DNA of 10,541 nt, from contig JANQQF010000144.1 of NCBI GenBank assembly GCA_028285035.1, positions 1-10,541 of the forward strand, in the 5' to 3' direction. Every line of letters starts with the position of its first letter. The stretch's first letter is position 1. Source of the DNA: Phycisphaerae bacterium (GTDB taxonomy: Bacteria > Chloroflexota > Anaerolineae > 4572-78 > J111). The notes under the pieces are model-generated. The model was not told the origin of the DNA. It saw only the letters and a list, made by a program, of their open reading frames with translations, and made no database searches. Of this stretch, positions 1 through 7,035 are shown in pieces. Position numbers and translations under genes: made by a program.

Positions 1-63
1 GCTACGAAATCTGTCAAATGTTGAATATTCAAATGCCTTCTTAGGCTTGCCCCACCCCAAAAC

Positions 64-106
64 AAAAAATACCGTGGCCTGTCTGAAGACAACCCACGGC
101 ATTTTT
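64..106 (-). terminator. Rho-independent terminator of the small secreted-peptide gene
   Basis: Read on the minus strand, a stem ATGCCGTGG / CCACGGTAT closes over an inner stem TGTC-TTCA-GACA and is followed at once by a run of six T (69-64). It starts about 29 nt after the stop codon of the 50-codon gene at 130-282. An A-rich/T-rich flank on both sides means it could also stop plus-strand transcripts entering from the left. The hairpin is read directly from the sequence; termination is inferred. Confidence 0.85.
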
Positions 107-129
107 AGCTATGGTCTAGGCGGATTTGA

Positions 130-282
130 TCATCCACCACCACCATTGCCAGTATGGCTGGCAATGGCTTGTGGCGTCTGGTCGAGGGACGCCATCTCTT
201 CTGTTGCTACAAATCCTGCGCTACCTGCACCGATGATTAACGCCAGTGCGACTGCCAATTGAATAATTCGTTGTTTTAACAT
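130..282 (-). CDS. Small secreted peptide precursor, 50 residues
   Basis: Too short for usual ORF calling but well supported. ATG at 282 follows a perfect AAGGAG (296-291) with an 8-nt gap, and the gene ends in TGA at 132-130 before a strong terminator. The product begins MLKQRIIQ, continues with a hydrophobic core LAVALALIIGAGSAGFVA (residues 9-26), then a polar tail starting TEEMASLDQTPQ and ending GNGGGG. This is the layout of a Sec signal peptide with cleavage near residue 22 or 26, leaving a mature peptide of about 24-28 residues. It has no cysteine, so it is not a lipoprotein or disulfide-rich bacteriocin. A promoter with 11-bp repeats lies upstream (416-470), and the divergent neighbour is a TPR-containing SARP activator. 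I recognise no family. Candidate roles are signalling peptide, small exported effector or membrane-attached peptide; none is shown. Confidence 0.8.
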   Translation of the reverse strand: MLKQRIIQLAVALALIIGAGSAGFVATEEMASLDQTPQAIASHTGNGGGG

Positions 283-290
283 CTCATAGT

Positions 291-296
291 CTCCTT
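291..296 (-). promoter_or_regulatory. Shine-Dalgarno site fixing the 50-codon gene start
   Basis: AAGGAG on the minus strand, 8 nt before the ATG at 282. A second ATG at 287 is closed by a stop after three codons (ATG AGA TGT TAA), so 282 is the only usable start. The surrounding AACCTAAGGAGA is shared exactly with the site of the DUF1737-like gene at 6733-6912. Confidence 0.75.
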
Positions 297-319
297 AGGT
301 TGATTAGGAGGGCCGTTGA

Positions 320-405
320 GATGAGGATCCCCAGCCAGACGCTAATCCGGCTACTTGCAAGTATCTGTTCGACCCGGTTTTATTGGTTGTTCAACCGGTC
401 CGATT
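320..405 (-). promoter_or_regulatory. Structured 5' leader of the secreted-peptide transcript
   Basis: About 125 nt lie between the predicted promoter and the peptide start. On the minus strand they contain an ACCGGTT / AACCGGGT bulged stem (399-372) with a competing GGTTG-AA-CAACC hairpin inside it, a perfect 12-bp palindrome TACTTGCAAGTA (363-352), and an AGCCGGA / TCTGGCT stem with one mismatch (353-334). I match it to no known riboswitch class. A regulatory role is inference from the density of paired segments. Confidence 0.35.
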
Positions 406-415
406 GATTGATCAC

Positions 416-470
416 ATCATATCTGAGGGATGTGGCACGAGTGTGGCACGAGTGTGGCACAGTTGCCACA
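416..470 (-). promoter_or_regulatory. Promoter with 11-bp heptamer repeats, SARP-type, variant sequence
   Basis: Read on the minus strand, three exact copies of TGCCACA occur at 459-453, 448-442 and 437-431, each followed by CTCG or the spacer to the -10. After a 9-nt gap comes TATGAT (421-416), a 5/6 match to the -10 consensus. A fourth heptamer in the same register (470-464) is inverted, reading TGTGGCA. No -35 box stands at the normal distance, as expected for an activator-dependent promoter. SARP/AfsR family sites are heptamer direct repeats 11 bp apart close to the -10. It faces the secreted-peptide gene at 130-282. Confidence 0.7.
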
Positions 471-492
471 TATGGGATTTTGGCTAGAATTT

Positions 493-592
493 GGGACTAT
501 TAGGCTATGAAAATGGGGGATTTTGGGGCTTGAAAGGGTAAAAAAAGGGTGTTTTGAGGGGGATTTGGGGGGTGAACGGCTGATATAGGGGG
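493..592 (+). repeat. Helically phased G-tract array, possible G-quadruplex
   Basis: Eight runs of three to six G occur on the plus strand at 493-495, 515-519, 525-528, 536-538, 547-549, 558-562, 567-572 and 588-592. From 515 to 572 the run centres are about 9.5-12 bp apart, so they fall on one face of the helix. Loops are 4-8 nt, which would also allow a G-quadruplex on the plus strand. No gene is visible here. It lies between the peptide promoter and the SARP gene. Confidence 0.5.
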
Positions 593-673
593 TATTGCGG
601 AGTATGTAGGGTGAATCGTTGTTACCTGCGGAGGGCTTAAGCGAAGTAGCCCCCTAGACCCTTTGGGATAGGC

Positions 674-885
674 CTGTTAAGTTCTGGCAAGATTTAGGCT
701 CGGTCATTGAGATGTCTAATCGGCCGGTTGAGGGATCGTAGATTAGCCCCTCTAGCCCCCCAAAGGGGGAATCCTAAGCTTCGCGTGGAAGCCCTTCCCC
801 CTTTGGGGGACCAAGGGGGCTGAACGCCAGCATAATTAATGTCTAAGTTCGTTCTTAAAACGATCGCTCAGTTAGAACTTAACAG
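674..885. repeat. MITE-like element with 12-bp inverted ends
   Basis: CTGTTAAGTTCT at 674-685 is matched perfectly by its reverse complement AGAACTTAACAG at 874-885, bounding about 212 bp with no ORF. A long hairpin (757-809) lies inside. The ends are too short and the flanks too uncertain to define a target duplication, so the element status is inferred from the inverted ends and non-coding interior. Confidence 0.35.
757..809. repeat. REP-like hairpin with C5/G5 arms
   Basis: Perfect 15-bp arms CCCCCAAAGGGGGAA (757-771) and TTCCCCCTTTGGGGG (795-809) enclose a second stem GCTTC-gcgtg-GAAGC (778-792). Each arm is itself almost self-complementary. A partial relative (GAGGGCTTAAGCGAAG followed by TAGCCCCCTAGACCCTTTGGG-like bases, about 631-666) sits upstream in reverse orientation. 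Such C/G-rich hairpins are common dispersed intergenic repeats; other copies in the genome are expected but cannot be seen here. Confidence 0.6.
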
Positions 886-999
886 CATCCAGTCCGTCTA
901 TCCGAGCGCTCTAAAGACGCACTACGCACTACATCCCACACCCAACCCTATGTTCGTGGCGAAAAATGAACAGCACTAATTAATAACAGTAGCAAGTAT
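886..999 (+). other. Upstream region of the SARP gene, no clear promoter
   Basis: Holds a 7-bp tandem duplication ACGCACT-ACGCACT (about 917-930) and an AT-rich stretch around TTAATAACAG just before the SARP start. I see no good -35/-10 pair, no Shine-Dalgarno site, and none of the 11-bp heptamer arrays found at the other promoters, so there is no sequence sign of autoregulation through that motif. Confidence 0.4.
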
Positions 1000-3882
1000 A
1001 TGGCGAATCGTTTAGAAATTTCGGTATTAGGGGGGCTCACACTCCAGGTAGATGGGCAGCCGGCCAAGTTGCCACCGGGGAAGTCGGAGGCATTGTTGGT
1101 CTATTTGGTTTGTACGGGGCAGCCGCAGCCCCGTGAGCTGCTGGCGGAATTGCTCTGGCAGGCGGAGTCGCATGGCCAAGCCCGGCGGAATCTGACCTAT
1201 GCCCTGTATCGGCTACGGCAGGCCCTGGAGGCCTACATCATCACCACCCCCCAGACCATCGCTTTCAATCAAGGGGCTGATCACTGGCTGGACGCAGCCA
1301 CCCTGGCCGAGCGTGTCGCCGCAGCCACGCAAGAGAGCACGTTAAGCAATAAACAGTCAGCTAAACTGGCCGAAGCCTTGAGCCTCTATCAAGGTGATTT
1401 TTTAGCGGGCTTTCATGTGCCGGATGCCACGGGCTTTGAGGCGTGGGTGACGGATCAACGGGAGTGGTACCATCGCCAAGCGATTGAGGGGCTGCATCGG
1501 CTGGTCAGCCATTATGCTGAGACAGCTGACTACACCAACGGTTTGGAGTACGCCCAGCGGCTGTTGAACCTGGATGAGTTTGATGAGATGGCCCATCAGC
1601 AAATGATGCGGCTGTTGGCGCTGAGTGGGCAACGGGGCGCGGCCTTATCCCAATTTGATATCCTGCAACAGAAATTGCAAGAAGAGTTTGGGGTCGAGCC
1701 GCTGGCCGAGACCCGCACCCTCTATGAACAAATCCAGCAGGGTGATCTTAGCGACATTGAACCACCTCCAACCCGTATCGCTCTCCCTGACATTCCCTTT
1801 CAAGCCCCCAATCCGCCCGCTCACTTTGTCGGACGTGAGGTTGAAACGGCCCAACTGCAAGTGGGCTTGACCCAAGAGGCTCACCCTCGTATTCAGGCGC
1901 TCGTTGGTATGGGTGGGGTGGGTAAAACCACCTTGGCCGCGTATATGGCCCATCATCTGCGGGAGACGTTCACGGATGGGGTACTGTGGGCCAATGTCGC
2001 CATCAGCTCGCCGATGGACATTCTGGCCACGTGGGCCAGCGCCTACAACCACGACTATAGTAGCCTGTCCGACTTAGAGAGCCGAGCCGCAGCGGTGCGT
2101 AATCTACTGGTGGATAAGCGGGTTTTGTTGATCATCGATAATGTGACTGGCTCCAAAGACATTCAAGCCTTGCTACCCAGTGGGGAAACGTGTGCCACGT
2201 TGCTAACGAGCCGTGATCTCGACGCGGCCCACGCCTTGCAGGCCGAACCGTTGCTGCTTGGGGAGCTATCGCCAGACAATGCGCGGCAGTTGCTGGTCTA
2301 TATTTTGGGGGAAGCACGGGTGACAGCGGAGGAGGCTGCGGCCCGTGAGATTTGTGAGTTGTTGCAACATCTGCCTTTGGCCGTAGAGATTGGGGCGCAA
2401 CGGCTCAAATCACGCGTGCGTCAATCGCTGGCGCAGATGGCCGCTCGGCTGCGGGAAATGAAGAATCGGCTGGGGCTACAGGTCAGTGACCAAGCGGTGC
2501 GGACTTCCTTTGAGGTTAGTTGGGAGGCGATGGCGGCGGAACTACAGGATATCTTCCCCTTGCTGGCTGTGTTTGAGGGGCGTCCCTTTACCGCAGATGC
2601 GATAGCCTACTTGGCGGATGATGCGGATGTGTTTGATATCGAGGATCAATTGTATGCCTTGTGTGCTCTCTCGCTGGTTACAGAGGACGGCGATAGCCAC
2701 TTCCGGCAGCACCCTCTGTTGGCCGATTTTGCCCAGACCAAGCTAGAGGAGTCCAAGTTAGTTTATGCGCGAATGAGCGATTACTATCTGACCTTCGCCC
2801 AAGATAATCAGCAAAATAAAAAGGCCCTGCGACCCGAGTGGCAAAATCTATTGGCGGCGATAAAGGTGGCCTATGAGCAAGCACGTTGGGCGATGGTGCT
2901 GGCCTACACCGACACGCTTCAGCCCGCTTGGGTGGCTAATAATCGTCATACTCAGGCGCGGGTCGCGTTTGAGTGGGCAACCGAGGCCGCGCAGCAGGTC
3001 GAAGATCGGCACCAAGAGGCCCTCAATCTGCTGTATTGGGGCCAGGCCTGTAGCGAACAAGCTGATTTTGAAGAGGCCAAACAACATCTCAAGGTGGCTT
3101 TGGATTATTTTAGGGATCTTGAGCAGCCGGCTCAGGTTGCGGATGCGTTGTATTATTTAGCCCGTCTGTCTTTGGATCAAGGGCATTTCGATGAGGCCCA
3201 TGAAGCCCTGCATGAAAGTTTACCGCTACGAAACCATCTGGGTGATATACAAGGGATAGCAACCTTGCTGATGCTAAAAACGCGGATCTTTTATACACAA
3301 GACGAATTTGCTGATGCAAAAAAAGTCGCCGAAGAAACATTAGCCCTTCAGGAAACGCTGGATGATGATTTTGAGTTGATTGATATTTTGCGTTTAATCA
3401 GCCAAATTGTGGCCCGTTTAGGGGAATTTGACGAGGCTAAATTATATGGACTGCGGGCCTTACAGTTGAGCGAGGCCCTACAAAATACCTATGAATTGGC
3501 CATCACTCATTTTACCTTAACCACGATTTACAAACTTGAAGGAGATTTTCAAAGGGCGCTGCTGCACGCTGATCAAAGTTTGCCTTTGATGGAACGGGTT
3601 GGCCAACAACGGGGTGAAGGAATCGTTCATTATCAGATTGGGTTGATGCAAAGTTCATTGCAGAACCACGATCTGGCTATCACCCATTTTCAGGAAAGTG
3701 ACAGCCTTTTTGAGATGTTGAGTTGTCATTATGAACGGGCGATGGCGCTCATTTCTTTAGGCGATGCCTATGACGACAGTGATAAAGTTGAGCAGGCGGA
3801 CAAAGCCTATCAAGCCGCCCAAACCATTGCCGCAGCCAAAAATTATACCGATATCCTTGAGGCATTAGAAGCATTGATTTGA
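1000..3882 (+). CDS. SARP-family STAND activator: wHTH-BTAD-NB-ARC-TPR, 960 aa
   Basis: Residues about 1-95 form an OmpR-like winged-helix DNA-binding domain (LEISVLGGLTLQVDGQ, then ELLAELLW and RRNLTYALYRLRQAL). Residues 120-248 are the bacterial transcriptional activator domain. An NB-ARC ATPase follows: FVGRE (276-280), P-loop GMGGVGKTT (303-311), Walker B LLIIDN (376-381), LTSR (402-405) and HLPLA (457-461). From about 650 to 950 there are tandem TPR helices. Proteins of this design (compare AfsR and MalT-like STAND regulators) are held inactive by nucleotide binding and open when the TPR part meets a signal, then activate at direct-repeat promoters. ATG 1000 gives the standard family N-terminus; an in-frame stop lies at 967-969 and there is no Shine-Dalgarno site. 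It ends in TGA directly followed by TAA. By eye the TPR part (after about 3060) is AT-richer than the rest. Ligand unknown. Confidence 0.95.
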   Translation: MANRLEISVLGGLTLQVDGQPAKLPPGKSEALLVYLVCTGQPQPRELLAELLWQAESHGQARRNLTYALYRLRQALEAYIITTPQTIAFNQGADHWLDAATLAERVAAATQESTLSNKQSAKLAEALSLYQGDFLAGFHVPDATGFEAWVTDQREWYHRQAIEGLHRLVSHYAETADYTNGLEYAQRLLNLDEFDEMAHQQMMRLLALSGQRGAALSQFDILQQKLQEEFGVEPLAETRTLYEQIQQGDLSDIEPPPTRIALPDIPFQAPNPPAHFVGREVETAQLQVGLTQEAHPRIQALVGMGGVGKTTLAAYMAHHLRETFTDGVLWANVAISSPMDILATWASAYNHDYSSLSDLESRAAAVRNLLVDKRVLLIIDNVTGSKDIQALLPSGETCATLLTSRDLDAAHALQAEPLLLGELSPDNARQLLVYILGEARVTAEEAAAREICELLQHLPLAVEIGAQRLKSRVRQSLAQMAARLREMKNRLGLQVSDQAVRTSFEVSWEAMAAELQDIFPLLAVFEGRPFTADAIAYLADDADVFDIEDQLYALCALSLVTEDGDSHFRQHPLLADFAQTKLEESKLVYARMSDYYLTFAQDNQQNKKALRPEWQNLLAAIKVAYEQARWAMVLAYTDTLQPAWVANNRHTQARVAFEWATEAAQQVEDRHQEALNLLYWGQACSEQADFEEAKQHLKVALDYFRDLEQPAQVADALYYLARLSLDQGHFDEAHEALHESLPLRNHLGDIQGIATLLMLKTRIFYTQDEFADAKKVAEETLALQETLDDDFELIDILRLISQIVARLGEFDEAKLYGLRALQLSEALQNTYELAITHFTLTTIYKLEGDFQRALLHADQSLPLMERVGQQRGEGIVHYQIGLMQSSLQNHDLAITHFQESDSLFEMLSCHYERAMALISLGDAYDDSDKVEQADKAYQAAQTIAAAKNYTDILEALEALI

Positions 3883-3893
3883 TAAACTAGAAC

Positions 3894-6353
3894 CTACCTG
3901 CCCCTTCTTATCCTTCTAAACAATCCATAATCGTTCTGAATGTTTTTAGCCCCGCCACTTTTCCAACTCTCGACAAATAGCACATCGAGCCAATTTTCAA
4001 TCGGCAACATTTTCTTTGGCTCCCCTTCTGGCAAGGCTTCGTTTTGTGACCGGATAGCATTATAGGCCTCTCTGAATTCGCCGGAACGACTGGTAAACGC
4101 GTGACGTTCCAAATCTTTAAATAGGAGATCAATAGTATAAGCGGGGGAAACCTTACGGATGTAGAAGGCGTGATCTAGTTTGTCAATCAAAGTCGCGACC
4201 AGCAGCGTATCCAAGGGGTGATCTTTCAGATCATCTTCTGGTAACATCAAGTGCATATTCAACTTGTTGATCAGGGCCGTGGCCAGCGCTTGGTCTATTG
4301 TGTTATTCCAAAAATCAGATGCTGTCACGGGGTAAAACTCATTTAGCTTCCTCAGTGCCAGGGCAAACTCAGCCGCAGATAGGATGTCAGCCTGATCAAC
4401 TTGCTTAAGAGCCGCAGCTACAATAAGGTCTGATGACTCTCCTTTAAGTTGTTCGTTGACCAGATTGGCATATAAATCAAGTTTCTTAAAGGCTGTCGTT
4501 AGCAGCGGGTCTGGGGTTACCCCCTCAGTTTGATGGGTTTTGGTATAGACCTCATTTAGCGTTTTTAACGCATTTGTCACTTGATCGGCCGTTGTTGTAT
4601 CAGCGTTCGTGAGCTCCATCAAGGCTGCAGCCAGCCCAAGATCTACGGGTTCATGTCTAAGTTCCTCTGCGGCTAAATTTTCATATAAATCAAGCTGTTG
4701 TAGGGCCGCTGCCAGAACGGGATCTACGATTTCATCTTTAAGATCATCGACGGGGCGGGTTAGGTACTCGTCAAGTTTTTCGGTTAAAGCATTGGGTAAA
4801 TTAGCCCCTACTTTCGTATTAATCAGTTCATCAACCGTCAGATTAAAGTTTTTATTGATGCCTTTGAGAGCCATCACAAATTCATCGACGGTCAAAACTT
4901 CTGCGTAGTAGTCATAAAGTTTATTCACCGCAGTCGTCAGATCGGGGTCCCGTATTTGGCTAATAAATTCATCATCGGTCAGTTCGCCCCAGCGATACGA
5001 ATATACATTTTCAAGGGTGTTGAATAGATCCAGCCGCTTGAGGGCAATATCAAGATCATGGTCTGGGCTATGAATGACCTCCCCAGCCTTCTCAACAAAG
5101 CCCAAGTACAACTTTAAGATATCTGGCTCATTATGGCTCCAAGGCTCGATGCGTTCGATTAACTCCTGGAGTAGATCTAAAATCGTTTCAAATACTGGGG
5201 TGAGGCGGTCAATAATTTCTTGGCCTGATAAGGGGTGCGGCAATCCTTTAAGCTCATATCGTCGGCCCAACGGATTCTGTCCTGTGACTGTCGTTGTCTC
5301 ATAGATGCGCGGTGTGGCTAACCAACGTTTATCAAGCTCATCGAGCGATGCTGCAAAGTCGAAACGCATTGTTCGCTTGGCTAACAAACGCAAGATATGT
5401 GATTGCATCAATGGACGCAGGATAGGGATAGGGTGTTCATCCGTATCCTCATGAAAAACCACATCAGCATTGCCGATTAGTAATTCTTGACAACCCAGCA
5501 CATTGACCGGACCAGCAATAAGACAGCCATAAACATCCGCAAACAACTCTTCCAACCAATCTCGCCGCCAATCCAGCGACTCTAAACGGGTTAAACGGAT
5601 TTTCAGAATATTATGCATCGTTGGATCTTCAACTTCATCCACTTCAGATTGAATGATGCCATGCCAATATAAATAATGAGCAATTTCATGGGGTATCGCT
5701 AAATATTCAAGCCCATACGACTCAATCGTGCCCACTGAGTAGGACATTCCGACCAATAAGGCCTTATAATAAGGAATCATTCGGGCCTCGGTCCGCTGTT
5801 GTAAATGCGTAATCACTTGCGTTTCTTTTTCGATGTATCCAGCCTTCATGGCTGGCACCAGGGCATCCATCCCAAGCTGATCTGCCGCATACAAGCTCTT
5901 TAACTGTTCAAACGCGGGAGGGATATGTTTGAGATCAGAGCTATAGTTGAGAACAAATCGGCGCTGATTGAAGGCTTGGTGGACAATATCAATATCACTT
6001 GTACATTCATCTAAAACGGTGCTATGAATATATTCTGGCTCGACAATCTTTCCCTCACCATCGTCTGTACTAATTCTGTAGTTGATCTGGTTTTCGTTGA
6101 CATCATCAAATAATTGCTTACATATGCCCTCATCTGATAGATAGTATCGTTGTAGATCACGAGCTAAGTTTCTCAGATGAAAAAAGACCCTTTGGTGATG
6201 TAGGAAAAAGAGTAGGTCTTTTTCAGCAATGTCTTTACTCGACAACTCATTGAGCATTTTGCTGGTCATATCATCAATGATGTAAATGGAAGACATCAAG
6301 CTCCATCGACTTGACTCAAGCTTGTCTTTTTTGTTCCAGATTGATTCCCACAC
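3894..6353 (-). CDS. HEXXH zinc-metallopeptidase-like protein with C-terminal helical repeats, 819 aa
   Basis: GTG start at 6353 is fixed by GGAG (6364-6361) 7 nt upstream. Residues 219-230 read LAIPHEIAHYLY, with the zinc motif HEIAH at 222-226. WLEELFAD (266-273) supplies an ExxxD motif (E269, D273) 43 residues later, fitting a gluzincin-type third ligand. No signal peptide or membrane segment is seen, so a cytosolic protein is likely. From about residue 425 to 730 the chain repeats degenerate helical units of the form DxxLxxALxKLDLYxxL, usually followed by an acidic EELK/DDLKD-like helix. The C-terminus is basic (RRIRRGR). I recognise no named family; an enzyme guided by a protein-binding repeat tail is an inference. 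It is convergent with the SARP gene, only 11 bp from its stop, with no terminator in between. Peptidase activity is likely but unproven. Confidence 0.85.
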   Translation of the reverse strand: MWESIWNKKDKLESSRWSLMSSIYIIDDMTSKMLNELSSKDIAEKDLLFFLHHQRVFFHLRNLARDLQRYYLSDEGICKQLFDDVNENQINYRISTDDGEGKIVEPEYIHSTVLDECTSDIDIVHQAFNQRRFVLNYSSDLKHIPPAFEQLKSLYAADQLGMDALVPAMKAGYIEKETQVITHLQQRTEARMIPYYKALLVGMSYSVGTIESYGLEYLAIPHEIAHYLYWHGIIQSEVDEVEDPTMHNILKIRLTRLESLDWRRDWLEELFADVYGCLIAGPVNVLGCQELLIGNADVVFHEDTDEHPIPILRPLMQSHILRLLAKRTMRFDFAASLDELDKRWLATPRIYETTTVTGQNPLGRRYELKGLPHPLSGQEIIDRLTPVFETILDLLQELIERIEPWSHNEPDILKLYLGFVEKAGEVIHSPDHDLDIALKRLDLFNTLENVYSYRWGELTDDEFISQIRDPDLTTAVNKLYDYYAEVLTVDEFVMALKGINKNFNLTVDELINTKVGANLPNALTEKLDEYLTRPVDDLKDEIVDPVLAAALQQLDLYENLAAEELRHEPVDLGLAAALMELTNADTTTADQVTNALKTLNEVYTKTHQTEGVTPDPLLTTAFKKLDLYANLVNEQLKGESSDLIVAAALKQVDQADILSAAEFALALRKLNEFYPVTASDFWNNTIDQALATALINKLNMHLMLPEDDLKDHPLDTLLVATLIDKLDHAFYIRKVSPAYTIDLLFKDLERHAFTSRSGEFREAYNAIRSQNEALPEGEPKKMLPIENWLDVLFVESWKSGGAKNIQNDYGLFRRIRRGR

Positions 6354-6360
6354 GTTCTTT

Positions 6361-6364
6361 CTCC
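6361..6364 (-). promoter_or_regulatory. Shine-Dalgarno site supporting a GTG start
   Basis: AGGAG core GGAG on the minus strand, followed by AAAGAAC and then GTG at 6353-6351. The next in-frame ATG (residue 20) has no comparable site, which favours the GTG. A weak GAGTA/TACTC inverted repeat (6371-6392) lies immediately upstream. Confidence 0.6.
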
Positions 6365-6673
6365 TGAAATGAGTATTTTTATTACTTTACTCAAAAGGTT
6401 ATCTTGCTTAGCAAATTTGTTACTAAACTTGATTGGTCTAATATATAATTTTGTATTGCTGGAAGCATCTTATTTTAACATGTCTAAGCAGCTAGTTACA
6501 AATGAGTTTTGCCCATCACCTATATACACAGCTAATCTGTTAAATTGATAGGATTCTTTGGAGTTGTTATTTGATTAGACCTTGTGCTAGAAAAATTTTG
6601 CCTAGTCTGGATATGATCCTATTTTTGTCAAGGTGATATGTTTACGTTAATTAAGCATTCATTGAAGCCTGAT
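6365..6673. other. AT-rich intergenic region upstream of the peptidase-like gene
   Basis: No ORF with a ribosome site on either strand. On the minus strand a TTGACA (about 6630-6625) and AT-rich TATATT-like boxes (about 6445) are possible promoter parts, but no pair has a convincing 17-bp spacing. None of the 11-bp heptamer repeats found elsewhere is present, so the peptidase-like gene is probably controlled separately from the DUF1737-like and chitinase units. Confidence 0.4.
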
Positions 6674-6708
6674 TAAAAAGAGGGGGTGATATACAAATGT
6701 CACCCCCC
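6674..6708 (-). terminator. Rho-independent terminator after the DUF1737-like gene
   Basis: On the minus strand GGGGGTGA (6707-6700) pairs with TCACCCCC (6689-6682) across a 10-nt AT-rich loop, followed by TCTTTTT. It lies about 25 nt beyond the stop codon at 6733. Confidence 0.88.
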
Positions 6709-6732
6709 TTGCGCTGGACGTAACGCTATTGG

Positions 6733-6912
6733 CTACTGATACTTGACTAGCGTTTGGAGCCAGATTCGCCGGTTGTCATCTTCATCCATATAGCTGATGG
6801 CATTGCCCATCGGGGTCCAGCCATCTTTGGTGATGGCGGTATTGATCATAACGACCAGATCAGTTACTTTCAAAGCTGTCATCACTTTGTATCGTATAAT
6901 TTTACCACTCAT
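6733..6912 (-). CDS. DUF1737-like small protein, 59 aa
   Basis: ATG 6912 follows AAGGAG (6926-6921) with an 8-nt gap, and TAG at 6735-6733 is followed by a strong terminator, so this is a convincing short gene. The product starts MSGKIIRYKVMTALKV, has a central KDGWTPMGNAISYMDED segment and ends WLQTLVKYQ. The pattern of a KYKV-type beta strand, an amphipathic helix, GW-P-G and a final QTLVKY strand resembles the DUF1737 domain, a roughly 50-60-residue domain of unknown function. No signal peptide or membrane segment. It is the last gene of a unit driven by the heptamer promoter at 7197-7251, and its AACCTAAGGAGA ribosome site is identical to that of the secreted-peptide gene. Family assignment rests on my reading of the pattern; the function is unknown. 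Confidence 0.75.
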   Translation of the reverse strand: MSGKIIRYKVMTALKVTDLVVMINTAITKDGWTPMGNAISYMDEDDNRRIWLQTLVKYQ

Positions 6913-6969
6913 AATTAAATCTCCTTAGGTTAGTTGGATATCTCCTCACCACATAAAGGCAAAGCCATT

Positions 6970-7004
6970 TTCCAGGGCTGGATAGCTACGCTCCAGCCCT
7001 GGAA
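6970..7004. repeat. Perfect 13-bp hairpin in the DUF1737 leader
   Basis: TTCCAGGGCTGGA (6970-6982) and TCCAGCCCTGGAA (6992-7004) form a perfect 13-bp stem with a 9-nt loop. It lies between the 34-codon ORF and the DUF1737-like ribosome site. On the minus strand it is followed by AAAATGGC, not a T-run, so it is a poor terminator in the direction of the gene; a processing site, stability element or regulator contact is as likely. Confidence 0.7.
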
Positions 7005-7035
7005 TTTGTTTGGTCATCCTCTATGGCAGAGGGTG

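Noticed and set aside
21..32. TTGAATATTCAA palindrome at the left edge as an operator
   Set aside because: A single AT-rich 12-bp palindrome with no visible promoter or gene context inside the window.
47..262. 71-codon plus-strand ORF over the left end
   Set aside because: It has no ribosome site, runs through the hairpin terminator at 64-106, and lies antisense to the better supported 50-codon secreted-peptide gene.
431..470. CRISPR-like or simple tandem repeat explanation of the TGTGGCACGAG copies
   Set aside because: The unit is only 11 bp and copies are few. Its fixed 9-nt distance to a -10 box, shared with two other promoters, fits an operator better.
917..930. ACGCACT tandem duplication as a SARP autoregulatory site
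   Set aside because: The step is 7 bp, not 11, and no -10 box stands at the right distance.
1402..3340. Several 60-135-codon ORFs in other frames inside the SARP gene
   Set aside because: They are shadows of the 960-codon frame, whose full domain series is recognisable; none has a ribosome site or a recognisable product.
4609..5304. Plus-strand ORFs rich in Ser and Arg opposite the peptidase-like gene
   Set aside because: Low-complexity antisense translations of the helical-repeat coding region, without start signals.
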